Assembly: GCF_000347775.1 (NCBI RefSeq)
Contig: NZ_APAT01000021.1
Span: 1-64,000, forward strand
Source: Marinobacter santoriniensis NKSG1
GTDB lineage: Bacteria; Pseudomonadota; Gammaproteobacteria; Pseudomonadales; Oleiphilaceae
Direction: 5' to 3'
Length of the DNA: 64,000 nt
The notes under the pieces: model-generated
Told to the model about the DNA's origin: nothing
The model's database searches: none
Seen by the model: only the letters and a program-made list of their open reading frames with translations
Translations under genes and position numbers: made by a program
Shown here: positions 17,087 through 26,600 of the stretch, piece by piece
How the letters are laid out: every line of letters starts with the position of its first letter
Numbering within the stretch: the first letter of the stretch is position 1

Positions 17087-17943
17087 CCGGATGTCAGCCC
17101 CCGTTTCTGGAAGGACCAGGTTCGAATGATTTCCAGCTCATCCACGTCATCGGCCATATCCTCGGGGAACGGCGCGAACGGAGCCGCCATGCGGACGATC
17201 CGGATGGCGGCGTCATCCAGCACTCGACTGCCGGACGACTGGAGGATGGCCACTTCCTTGATTGTGCCATCTTTCTTGAGAGAAACCAGCATTCGGAGGG
17301 TACCGTAGATACCGGCCTGCCGGGCTTCCGTCGGGTAATTGATGTTGCCAACCCGCGTCACCTTGCTGATCCAGTTCTGTACGTACCAGGCGTTAGTGGA
17401 CTTGAGCGTCGAAGCCGCTGTCACCCGCATCACCCTCGGCTTTCTCGCATACGCCCGCTGCTGCGCATCAAACCGCGCCTCCAGAGAGGCAATCTCCAGG
17501 CTCCGCTCCATCAGGCTTTTCTTTTTCTTGACCGGCAGATCCTCCGGCTTTGATGTCTGATCCGGGGGCGCCACCTTGCGATCGGACTGGCCAGTGGTCT
17601 GCACCACACGCTGCTGCTGGCGTTTTACCGGTTCGGTCTGCGCCGGCGGTTCGGGCTGGACCTGAGCCGGTTCCGGTTGACTGACTTCTGCCGGTTGAGG
17701 CGTGGTCATTTCCTGGGGCTTGTCTTCCGTCCCGCTGCCCTTCTGGTTGGTCTGGGCCAGGAAATCCGCCTTGTCCGGCGCCTTCTCGTCATCGAACTGG
17801 GACAGGGTGATTTCCATGGTCTGCGCGGACTTGCTGGGCGGCTCCGGCGCAAAGGTAATACCCAGCACAATAACGGCGTGCACGGCCAACGCCATGAACA
17901 GGGTGAAGGAAAACCGGTCAAAATCGCTTACCTGAACTGCCAT
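17083..17943 (-). CDS. TonB-family energy transducer (TonB3-like)
   Basis: A 286-residue inner-membrane protein that should span the periplasm and carry proton-motive energy to an outer-membrane partner. One TM helix follows the short N-terminus (FSFTLFMALAVHAVIVLGI, about 11-29). A Pro/Gln/Glu-rich linker runs to about residue 140. The C-terminal TonB fold has YPTEARQAGIYGTLRMLVSL. The ATG at 17943 (MAVQVSDF) has CAGGA upstream and avoids overlap with gshB, so it is preferred to a start 69 bases upstream. At the same position P. aeruginosa has tonB3, needed for twitching motility. Confidence 0.85.
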   Translation of the reverse strand: MAVQVSDFDRFSFTLFMALAVHAVIVLGITFAPEPPSKSAQTMEITLSQFDDEKAPDKADFLAQTNQKGSGTEDKPQEMTTPQPAEVSQPEPAQVQPEPPAQTEPVKRQQQRVVQTTGQSDRKVAPPDQTSKPEDLPVKKKKSLMERSLEIASLEARFDAQQRAYARKPRVMRVTAASTLKSTNAWYVQNWISKVTRVGNINYPTEARQAGIYGTLRMLVSLKKDGTIKEVAILQSSGSRVLDDAAIRIVRMAAPFAPFPEDMADDVDELEIIRTWSFQKRGLTSG

Positions 17944-17986
17944 TCCTGATCCTGTCGTTGGCCCTGCATTTGCCTCATTCCGTCGG

Positions 17987-18940
17987 TTACGCCTGCTTGA
18001 GGCGCTTTTCAATTGCGTCCATCAACAGGCCCGCGATATCAATGCCGAACGCCGTATCCAGTTCACGGATACAGGTGGGGCTGGTGACGTTGATTTCAGT
18101 CAGATAATCACCGATGACATCCAGGCCCACAAACATCAGCCCCTTGGCCTTGATCACCGGCGCCACACGGGCACAGATTTCCCGGTCCCGGGCGGTCAGC
18201 TCCCGACCTTCACCACGACCACCCGCTGCCAGGTTACCGCGATTCTCTCCCTGCGAAGGAATACGGGCAAGAGCGTAGGGCACCGGCTCGCCTTCGATCA
18301 GCAGAATGCGCTTGTCACCGTCGGTGATTTCGGGAATGTACTTCTGGGCCATGGCCTGATGAGTGCCATAGTTGGTCAGGGTTTCAATGATGACACCGAG
18401 GTTGAAGTCGTTTTCCCTCACCCGGAAGATCGAGTGGCCGCCCATGCCGTCCACCGGCTTCATGATAATGTCACCATGCTCGGCGTAAAAGTCACGGAAC
18501 CGTTGAGCGGAGCGGCTGACCAGCAGCGGCGGCGTCAGGTCCTCAAACTGGGCTGCGAACAGCTTTTCATTGCAGTCCCGGAGTGTCGCCGCTGGATTCA
18601 CCACCAGAGCACCCTGCTGTTCCGCCGCTTCCAGAATGTAGGTCGCCATCAGGAACTCTCGATCAACCGGCGGATCCTTGCGCATCAGGATCACATCGAG
18701 ATCGCCGAGCGCCCGCTCCTGGCTGCCCCCGAAACTGAACCAGTTCTCCGGGTCCATGTGGACCGTCAGATCCCGGGTATGGGCCATTGCCCGGCCGCCG
18801 TCCAGATACATGTCCGGCAGCTCCATGTACTCCAGTTCCCAGCCGCGCTTCTGGGCCGCCAGCAACATGGCCAGTGAACTGTCTTTCTTGAAATGGATAT
18901 CTTCAATGGGATCCATCACGATCCCGACTCGGACTGTCAT
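17987..18940 (-). CDS. gshB: Glutathione synthetase
   Basis: Adds glycine to gamma-glutamylcysteine with ATP to make glutathione. The 317-residue ATP-grasp protein begins MTVRVGIVMDPIEDIHFKKD, a strong family signature. It also carries IMKPVDGMGGHSIFRV (nucleotide-binding loop) and LDVIGDYLTEINVTSPTCIR (metal and substrate ligands). Length matches E. coli GshB (316). It is the first gene of the leftward gshB-tonB-algH-ruvX-pyrR-pyrB-pyrC' series and is divergent from pilG. Confidence 0.96.
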   Translation of the reverse strand: MTVRVGIVMDPIEDIHFKKDSSLAMLLAAQKRGWELEYMELPDMYLDGGRAMAHTRDLTVHMDPENWFSFGGSQERALGDLDVILMRKDPPVDREFLMATYILEAAEQQGALVVNPAATLRDCNEKLFAAQFEDLTPPLLVSRSAQRFRDFYAEHGDIIMKPVDGMGGHSIFRVRENDFNLGVIIETLTNYGTHQAMAQKYIPEITDGDKRILLIEGEPVPYALARIPSQGENRGNLAAGGRGEGRELTARDREICARVAPVIKAKGLMFVGLDVIGDYLTEINVTSPTCIRELDTAFGIDIAGLLMDAIEKRLKQA

Positions 18941-19237
18941 AGTGTCTGTTCAGCTCCTGGACGTTGAAAACACGAACCGGTCAACAGAGCGGACCGGGCG
19001 GAAAGTGCTATGCTGAGACGACAGATGGTATTGTACCCGAGCCACGAATGCATCCGGAGATATCCTCAGGCAAATACGTGACGCTGCAGGCACAAGTACA
19101 TTTGGTCACAAACAAATACTTTTTATATCGCCATTGATATTCTATAACTGATCGGGGTTTATAGAAGAACCTGTAGGTTTGTGATACAAACCCCTGTTCG
19201 AAAACAAGACAGTCGCTGAGCGCAAGGCAGTTGGACA
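18941..19237. promoter_or_regulatory. Divergent promoter region gshB / pilG
   Basis: A 297-base intergenic stretch without an ORF of note. It contains a 17-base perfect palindrome, GGTTTGT-GAT-ACAAACC (19176-19192). This is nested inside GGGGTTT (19154-19160) and AAACCCC (19188-19194). An inverted copy of its core, TCACAAAC, lies at 19106-19113. The region around 19120-19150 is AT-rich, unlike the surroundings, and probably contains the pilG promoter. Confidence 0.55.
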
Positions 19238-19630
19238 ATGGATGACAACTTCGAGAATCTGAAGATCATGGTGATCGACGACAGCAAAACCATCCGTCGC
19301 ACCGCAGAAACACTCCTCAAGAAAGTGGGTTGTGAAGTCATCACAGCCACCGACGGCTTTGACGCTCTGGCCAAAATTGCCGATTCCCAGCCGGACATCA
19401 TTTTTGTCGATATCATGATGCCCCGCCTGGACGGCTACCAGACCTGCGCACTTATCAAGAACAATTCCTCTTTCAAAAAGACGCCGGTTATTATGCTCTC
19501 CAGCAAGGATGGTCTGTTCGACAAGGCGAAAGGCCGCATCGTCGGCTCGGACCAGTACCTGACCAAACCCTTCAGCAAGGATGAGCTGCTCAACACTATC
19601 CGCCAGTATGTCCCCCAGGCGGAACAGTAA
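19238..19630 (+). CDS. pilG: Twitching motility response regulator PilG
   Basis: A single-domain CheY-like receiver of 130 residues, the first gene of the Pil-Chp chemosensory operon for type IV pilus function. Conserved residues are DD at 14-15, the phospho-acceptor Asp58 in FVDIMMPRLDG, Ser/Thr in VIMLSSKDG and the TKPF lysine. PilG promotes pilus extension and cAMP signalling in P. aeruginosa. It is 32 bases ahead of pilH. The upstream 297-base leader holds the operon promoter. Confidence 0.95.
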   Translation: MDDNFENLKIMVIDDSKTIRRTAETLLKKVGCEVITATDGFDALAKIADSQPDIIFVDIMMPRLDGYQTCALIKNNSSFKKTPVIMLSSKDGLFDKAKGRIVGSDQYLTKPFSKDELLNTIRQYVPQAEQ

Positions 19631-19662
19631 ACCTGCTGAGACCAAGAACCATCGAGGAAAAC

Positions 19663-20025
19663 ATGGCCCGCATTCTGATTGTTGATGATTCCCCTACCGA
19701 GGTTAAGAAAATCTCCACCATTCTGGAAAAGCACCAACACGAAGTGCTGACCGCCGACAACGGTGCAGATGGTGTCGCCAAGGCCCGCGCTGAAACGCCG
19801 GACCTGGTACTCATGGACGTGGTCATGCCTGGCCTGAACGGCTTCCAGGCGACCCGCCAACTGACCCGGGCACCGGAAACCGCTTCGATCCCCGTCGTCA
19901 TCGTGACCACCAAGGACCAGGAAACCGACCGTGTATGGGGAACCCGTCAGGGCGCCAAGGGTTACCTGGTCAAGCCGGTTAACGAAGACGATCTGATCAA
20001 GACCATCAACAGCCTGATCGCCTGA
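19663..20025 (+). CDS. pilH: Twitching motility response regulator PilH
   Basis: A second CheY-like receiver (120 residues), MARILIVDDSPTEVKKI, with phospho-acceptor Asp52 in LMDVVMPGLNG and the KPVNEDDL lysine. In P. aeruginosa PilH counterbalances PilG, favouring pilus retraction and lower cAMP. GAGG lies upstream of the ATG. It sits between pilG and pilI with 20-33 base gaps. Confidence 0.95.
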   Translation: MARILIVDDSPTEVKKISTILEKHQHEVLTADNGADGVAKARAETPDLVLMDVVMPGLNGFQATRQLTRAPETASIPVVIVTTKDQETDRVWGTRQGAKGYLVKPVNEDDLIKTINSLIA

Positions 20026-20045
20026 TCCCCAACCTTGGAGTACGC

Positions 20046-20591
20046 ATGTCCGCCCAGGCCGCCCCTTTCGCCGTTCTGACGGATATCGCCCAGCGCAGCC
20101 GGAGCATGGCCGCCGGCCTGCCTGAACAGCAGGAGGCCGTTGCGCTATGGAACGGTATCGGTTTTATCCTGTCGGGTGAACGTTACGTGGCTCCCATGGG
20201 TGAAGTCACCGAAATCCTCCACGTTCCCCGCTTCACCCACATTCCGGGTGTTCGTCCATTTCTGCTGGGGGCCGCCAATGTGCGCGGTCGCCTGCTCCCT
20301 CTGGTCGACCTTGCCGGATTTTTCGACATCCCCCGATCATCCCGCAGTCAGCGGGAGCGTCGTGTGCTGGTGGTTGAGCAGGGTGACGTATTCAGCGGAC
20401 TGGTGGTCGACAGCGTATTGGGGATGCAATATTTCGCATCCGACAGTTTCCGGGATGCCCCCGAGGGCGTCCCGGACAGCGTTCGTCCGTTCGTGAACGG
20501 CGGCTACGAACGCAATGAAGAAGTCTGGAAGGTATTTTCGGCCGCAGATCTTGTGGCCGACGAACGCTTTCTGGACGTCGCACAGTGGTAA
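20046..20591 (+). CDS. pilI: CheW-like adaptor PilI
   Basis: A 181-residue CheW-domain protein that should link the receptor PilJ to the kinase ChpA. The CheW fold is seen from about residue 35: IGFILSGERYVAPMGEVTEI, then HIPGVRPFLLGAANVRGRLL and VLVVEQGDVFSGLVVDSVLG. TTGGAG lies before the ATG. It is followed by pilJ after 90 bases. Confidence 0.94.
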   Translation: MSAQAAPFAVLTDIAQRSRSMAAGLPEQQEAVALWNGIGFILSGERYVAPMGEVTEILHVPRFTHIPGVRPFLLGAANVRGRLLPLVDLAGFFDIPRSSRSQRERRVLVVEQGDVFSGLVVDSVLGMQYFASDSFRDAPEGVPDSVRPFVNGGYERNEEVWKVFSAADLVADERFLDVAQW

Positions 20592-20681
20592 GGGTGGTGA
20601 CACTGGCAGGAACATCACCCTGACCGTCTGAAGCCCGCAAAAACAAACTTGCCAATTTTTGAAAAGGCCGGGAGCCAGAAC

Positions 20682-22757
20682 ATGAAAAACAGAGCCGGAA
20701 GACTCAGTCTGGGACAGGGAGGCAACAAGCTGATTGCCGGCCTGATCGCCGCACTGATCGCACTTACCGTCCTGCTCGTTGTAGTGCTGTTCATCATCAA
20801 TCGCGACAGCCAGAACGACCAGCGATACATCGCCCACACCGCGGAACTGCGGGTACTTTCCCAGGCCATCGCGAAAAACGCGACCGAGGCCGCGGGTGGT
20901 ACCGCATCAGCATTCGACCAGCTGCGCAGCTCCCGTGATCAGTTCCAGAAACTCTGGACCTACGTCACCGAGGGCAACCCCGAATCCGGCCTGCCTCCCA
21001 GCGACCTGGCTCAACAGAGTGGCGTTCAGAAAACCTGGGACGCCGTCCGTGAAAACGCGGACAAGGTGCTTTCAACCCAGGAAGCCGTACTCGGCCTGCA
21101 TGAAGTGGCCCAGACGCTGAACGAAAACATCCCGCAGCTCCAGGTCGAGTACGACGATATCGTACAGATCCTGCTCGACAACAACGCGCCGGCGGAGCAG
21201 GTTGCCCTGGCACAGCGCCAGTCGCTGCTCGCTGAACGTATCGTGCGCTCGGTCAACAACGTTCTGTCCGGCGACGAAGACGCGGTCATCGCCGCCGACC
21301 GTTTCGGACGCGACGCCAACCTGTTTGGCCGGGTACTGGATGGCCAGCTCAATGGCAATGAAGCCATGGGGATCTCCAAGGTAACCGACGAAGACGCCAT
21401 CTACGGTCTCGAGGCGGTACAGGAACTTTTCCAGTTCGTCTCCCAGAACGTAGACGCCATCCTTGAAGCTTCTCCCGACCTCTTCAAGGTACGCACGGCC
21501 GCCAGTGGCATCTTCGACAACTCCGAGCTCCTGCTGTCTGAACTCTCCACCCTGGCGGACCAGTTCCGGAACCAGTCCGGCTCCCGTCTGATCAGCCCGA
21601 CCCTGGCCTTTGTCATTCTGGCCGCCATGGTCGCGATTGTTGTGTTCATCGGTCTCGCCCTCTATCGCGAAGCCCAGGCGCGCCTGGCAACCACCCAGGA
21701 ACAGAACGAGCAGAACCAGAACGCGATCCTGCGACTGCTGGACGAACTGGCCGACCTCGCGGACGGTGACCTGACGACCGAGGCAACGGTAACCGAGGAC
21801 TTCACCGGTGCCATCGCCGACTCCATCAACTACGCGATCGACCAGATGCGCGGGCTGGTACAGGCGATTCGTGGTACCGCCGTGCGGGTAGCGTCAGCGG
21901 CCCAGGAAACCCAGGCCACAGCCATGCACCTGGCGGATGCTTCCGAGCACCAGGCCCAGGAAATTGCCGGCGCCTCCGCCGCCGTGAACGAGATGGCCGT
22001 GTCCATCGACCAGGTATCCTCGAACGCTGCTGAATCCTCCGCGGTTGCGGAGCGGTCGGTTGCGATCGCGAAGAAAGGCGCGGAAGTGGTACAGAACACC
22101 ATCCGCGGCATGGACAACATCCGTGAACAGATCCAGGAAACGTCCAAACGGATCAAGCGTCTGGGTGAATCTTCCCAGGAAATCGGTGACATCGTATCTC
22201 TGATCAACGACATCGCCGACCAGACCAACATCCTGTCTCTGAACGCGGCGATTCAGGCCTCCATGGCCGGTGATGCGGGCCGGGGCTTCGCGGTGGTTGC
22301 GGACGAAGTTCAGCGACTGGCGGAACGCTCCTCTGCGGCAACCAAGCAGATCGAAGCCCTGGTTAAAACGATCCAGTCGGATACCAACGAGGCGGTTATC
22401 TCGATGGAACACACCACCGCCGAGGTGGTCCGTGGTGCCCGTCTGGCCCAGGACGCGGGTATCGCGCTCGAGGAAATCGAGAACGTATCCATGTCTCTGG
22501 CGGAACTGATCCAGAACATCTCCAACGCCGCACGTCAGCAGTCGTCTTCCGCGGCCCACATTTCCAACACGATGAACGTTATCCAGGAAATCACCTCCCA
22601 GACCTCGTCCGGTACCAACGCAACCGCGAAGTCTATCGGTAACCTGGCGGAAATGGCCTCCGAGCTCCGTTCGTCCGTTGCCGGCTTCACCCTGCCGGAA
22701 GAGGACGTGGTCGACGAAGAACAGGAAGAAGACAGCGACGTTCCGGTGGTGGGCTGA
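20682..22757 (+). CDS. pilJ: Methyl-accepting chemotaxis protein PilJ
   Basis: The 691-residue receptor of the Pil-Chp pathway. TM1 spans about 17-40 and TM2 about 303-328. The periplasmic PilJ-type sensing region lies between them. A HAMP-like linker and a cytoplasmic signalling coiled coil follow, with the hairpin tip DIADQTNILSLNAAIQ near 508-523. An acidic tail (EEDVVDEEQEEDSD) ends the protein. No C-terminal CheR-tethering pentapeptide is seen. The ATG at 20682 with GGAG upstream is preferred over a TTG 33 bases earlier. Confidence 0.95.
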   Translation: MKNRAGRLSLGQGGNKLIAGLIAALIALTVLLVVVLFIINRDSQNDQRYIAHTAELRVLSQAIAKNATEAAGGTASAFDQLRSSRDQFQKLWTYVTEGNPESGLPPSDLAQQSGVQKTWDAVRENADKVLSTQEAVLGLHEVAQTLNENIPQLQVEYDDIVQILLDNNAPAEQVALAQRQSLLAERIVRSVNNVLSGDEDAVIAADRFGRDANLFGRVLDGQLNGNEAMGISKVTDEDAIYGLEAVQELFQFVSQNVDAILEASPDLFKVRTAASGIFDNSELLLSELSTLADQFRNQSGSRLISPTLAFVILAAMVAIVVFIGLALYREAQARLATTQEQNEQNQNAILRLLDELADLADGDLTTEATVTEDFTGAIADSINYAIDQMRGLVQAIRGTAVRVASAAQETQATAMHLADASEHQAQEIAGASAAVNEMAVSIDQVSSNAAESSAVAERSVAIAKKGAEVVQNTIRGMDNIREQIQETSKRIKRLGESSQEIGDIVSLINDIADQTNILSLNAAIQASMAGDAGRGFAVVADEVQRLAERSSAATKQIEALVKTIQSDTNEAVISMEHTTAEVVRGARLAQDAGIALEEIENVSMSLAELIQNISNAARQQSSSAAHISNTMNVIQEITSQTSSGTNATAKSIGNLAEMASELRSSVAGFTLPEEDVVDEEQEEDSDVPVVG

Positions 22758-22784
22758 GTCGCGGCCCCGGGCAGTTGACGGTTT

Positions 22785-23684
22785 ATGGCGAATACGCATA
22801 ACAGCCTGTCACCGACCGAAGGTCTCTGGTCACTGCGCCGACTCCCCGATATGGACGAGGCGCAGTTCAACCAGTGGCAGACCCTGCTGGAACATCGCAC
22901 GGGTATCACGCTGTCCTCGGAACGCCGATCATTCCTGGAAACCAACCTCGGTATCCGGATGAGGGAGATCGGATGCAGCAGCTACCAGGCCTATTACGAA
23001 AAGATCGTTTCCGGGCCGGATGCTGTTGTCGAATGGTCGACACTGGTTGATCGGCTGACCGTCCAGGAAACCCGGTTCTTTCGCGATCCCGACGCCTTCC
23101 GACTGGTGTCGGATTACGTGATAACACGGCCAAGGGAGCAGCTCAGAAAACGGCCCCTGGAAGCCTGGAGCGTTGGCTGCTCCACTGGCGAGGAGCCCTA
23201 CACGCTGGCCATGGTCCTGAACGACTGCATGAGTCAGCTTGAACTGCCGCCCCTGTTCGGAGTCACCGGCTCGGATATCAGTAAGCCCGCGATCGACAAG
23301 GCGCGTCGCGGACAGTTCAATGCCCGAAAGCTGCTGGGCATGAACGAAGACTTGAAAGAACGGTATTTTCGCCCCTCGGAGCGGAACACCGTCGAGATTG
23401 TGGACAACCTTCGGGATCGGGTGTGCTTTACCAGGCTCAACGTGCTGGACCTGGCCGGCGCTCCGATGCACGGAATGAATATTATCTTTTGCCAGAATCT
23501 GCTGATCTATTTCCGCCGCTGGCGCCGGCGGGAAATCGTCAAACGACTGGCAGAGCGGCTGGCGCCCGGGGGATTACTGGTGCTGGGCCAGGGTGAGTTG
23601 ACCGACTGGCAACCACCCGGCCTCCAGCGGGTACCCTCGGAACATGTTCTGGCGTGGATCAAACGCCAGACCGACGAAGAATAA
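22785..23684 (+). CDS. pilK: Chemotaxis methyltransferase PilK (CheR-type)
   Basis: A 299-residue S-adenosylmethionine-dependent methyltransferase expected to methylate glutamates on PilJ. The CheR N-terminal helical domain carries LEHRTGITLSSERRSFLETN. The SAM-binding domain shows WSVGCSTGEEPYTLAMVLND (about 127-146). NIIFCQNLLIYFRRW is the catalytic-domain motif. It lies between pilJ and chpA, and its stop is 12 bases before the chpA start. Confidence 0.93.
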   Translation: MANTHNSLSPTEGLWSLRRLPDMDEAQFNQWQTLLEHRTGITLSSERRSFLETNLGIRMREIGCSSYQAYYEKIVSGPDAVVEWSTLVDRLTVQETRFFRDPDAFRLVSDYVITRPREQLRKRPLEAWSVGCSTGEEPYTLAMVLNDCMSQLELPPLFGVTGSDISKPAIDKARRGQFNARKLLGMNEDLKERYFRPSERNTVEIVDNLRDRVCFTRLNVLDLAGAPMHGMNIIFCQNLLIYFRRWRRREIVKRLAERLAPGGLLVLGQGELTDWQPPGLQRVPSEHVLAWIKRQTDEE

Positions 23685-23695
23685 CCGGAGTGGTT

Positions 23696-26600
23696 ATGGG
23701 CAATCACCATGACAGCATCGCCCTGGACTGGGTTCGGGGCGAAATACAGGACACGCTGACCCAGGGCCAGCATGCCCTAGAAGCGTATGTCGAGAACCGT
23801 GACGACACCGCGCGCCTGCGCTTCTGCCTGAATTACCTTCACCAGGTCCATGGCACCCTTCAGATGGTGGAGCTGTACGGTGCAGCCCTGCTCACCGAGG
23901 AGATGGAAAAGCTCACCCAGGCCCTCCTCAACGAATCTGTCACCAACGTCGACGAAGCGGTCGATGTGCTGATGCAGGCGATTCTGCAACTGCCCCAGTA
24001 CCTGGAGCACCTGACTACCAGCCGGGATGATTTCCCGATGGTATTGCTCCCATTGCTGAACGACCTTCGCGCCGCTCGCGGCGAATCCCTGCTTTCGGAC
24101 ACTTCTCTGTTCAAGCCGGACCTGAGCCGGGCGCAGATCCGGGTCAACAGCAAGTCCGCTCAAAGACTGCAGGATCCAAAGGTTCTGGGTCATGTCCGGA
24201 AGCTCCGCCAGATGTACCAGTTTGCTCTGGTTGGCGTAGTACGGGAGGAAGACCTGGCAGCCCAGTTCGATTACCTGCAAAAGGTCGTCGCGCGCCTGAT
24301 CCGTTTATGCCAGAAAACCCCGCAGGGCGAACTGTGGAAAGCAGCCGGAGCCTTTATTGAAACCCTGCAGGCGCAGGTGAATCCGGTAAACGCGGCCGTC
24401 AAATCGCTGCTCCGAGAACTAGACAGCGAGATTCGTCGCCTCATTGATGAACACGCCACCATCCTGCAGGAACCGGCGGCCGAAGCGTTGCTTAAACACC
24501 TGCTCTATTACGTGGCCCGCGCCCGGGATCTCGACTCCCCTCAGGTGACGGCCATTCGAAACGATTACCAGCTTAACGAAGCGCTTCCGTCCGTTGACGA
24601 TGTCGACGCTGCCCGCACCCGCGTGTCCGGCCCCGGCCGGGAAGCCATCCATTCCGTGGTCAGCGCCCTGAATGAAGAGCTGGCTAAACTCAAGGATCAG
24701 CTGGACCTCTTTGTCCGGTCAGAACAGCGCCAGAACAGCGAGCTTGAAGAACTGCTGCCCGGGTTGCGCCAGGTGGCCAACACGCTGGCAGTTCTTGGAT
24801 TGGGCATTCCCCGGCGAGTGGTGAGTGAACAGATCGAACTGGTGGAGAAACTCTCGGCCCAGACCGATCTGGTCGACGATGGCACACTGATGGACATTGC
24901 CGGTGCCCTCCTTTACGTCGAAGGAAGTCTGACCGGCCTTGATACCGACCGGCAGACCGATCAGCAGGGCGGCGAGGCATCGGGCAACGATGGACTCCAT
25001 CCTGGTTCCCGGGAATTCGGGGAAGCCAGCTCGGCACTGCTTCGGGAATCCCGGAACACGCTCGAGCAGGTCAAATCCTCTATTGTGAACTTCATTGCGT
25101 CCCAATGGGACACCCGCGAAATCGAGCATGTCCCGGGCCTGCTACACAGCATCCGTGGTGGCCTGAGCCTGATTCCGCTCGATCACGTGGCCGATATGCT
25201 CGCTTCCGCCGAGCGCTATATTACCGACGTTCTGCTGGGCGGAAAGCAGGTGCCCGACTGGAAGCAGCTCGACACCCTCGCGGACGCCGTAACCAGTATC
25301 GAGTACTATCTTGAGCGACTCGCCGAAGGGATCGGAGAAAATGATGGCGTGCTCAAGGTGGCCGAAGACAGCCTCGCCTCGCTCGGCTTCCCCATTGGTA
25401 GCGAGCCCACCTGGCAGGCCGACTCCGAAGAACCGGAACTGCCGACCCTGGAAGAAACCACGCCGGAGCCCGCCCACGAAACCAGCTCCAGCAAAGGCTC
25501 GGACGACGAACTGCTGGACGACGAAATCCTGGGCATTTTCGTCGAGGAAGCCGGCGAAGTACTTGAAACCATCCACGAATACTACCCTCGTCTCCGTCAG
25601 GATCACGACGATCGCGAAGCACTGACCGAGGTCCGCCGAGCATTCCACACCCTCAAGGGCAGTGGCCGGCTTGTGGGCGCCACCAGCATCGGCGAACTCG
25701 CCTGGTCCATCGAGAACCTGCTGAACCGGGTGATTGACCAGACCATCAAGCCCACCGATGACCTCTTTACGCTCATCGACGAAGTGAACACCCGGATTCC
25801 CGCACTCATCCGGGAATTCCAGGACGGGCATGCCGACGGCGATGTGCAGGCCTTGATCCAGCGGGCGGAAGCCATGGCGGATACTCGCCGGGCAGACACC
25901 GAACCGTCTCCCGAAGTGTCCGGATCGCCGGAGGAAATCCCGGTAGAGGCCGTCGAGCCCGAAGTCCCGGCTACCGAAACCGAAACATCGGTGGTCGCGG
26001 ATCAGGCTGCGGAAGACGATGACGACCTGATCGACGATGAAATCCTTGAGATCTTTATCGAGGAAGCAGGCGAGGTACTCGATACCATTCGCGAATACCT
26101 GCCCATGCTGCTGCGCCAGCACGACGACCGGAGCGCACTGGCAGAAGTCCGGCGCGCGTTCCACACCCTCAAGGGCAGCGGGCGCATGGTCGGCGCTTCC
26201 GTCGTGGGTGAACTGGCCTGGTCGGTCGAAAACATGCTGAACCGGATCATCGACGGCAGCATTTTCATGAATGATGACATCGCACGGTTACTCGAAGATG
26301 TCACCGGCACCCTGCCGGACCTGGTGGAAGATTTCGAAAAACGTCGCGCACCCTCCGTGGACACCTCCGCTCTCGAGGCCAGGGCCAAAGCACTGGCCAA
26401 CGGCGAAATTCCGGATGCCAGCGATATGCCGAGCGCGGAGGTGCCACCACCGATCGCTCCCGAGGCCGTCACTGAAGAAACGACCGAAGAGACTCCTGAA
26501 GACCTGGACGATTCCGAGGTCGACCCGGTTCTGCTGGATATTTTCCAGAGTGAAACCGAAACCCATCTGGCGACGCTGGAAGATTACCTCGCGGCTGCCG

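Noticed and set aside
17944..18012. 23-residue N-terminal extension of the TonB-like protein overlapping gshB
   Set aside because: It has no ribosome site and would place basic low-complexity sequence before the anchor; the ATG at 17943 has CAGGA upstream.
19178..19185. CRP/Vfr half-site (TGTGA) in the pilG leader
   Set aside because: Only a half-site is present, and the second arm does not fit TGTGAn6TCACA; the local palindrome has a different symmetry.
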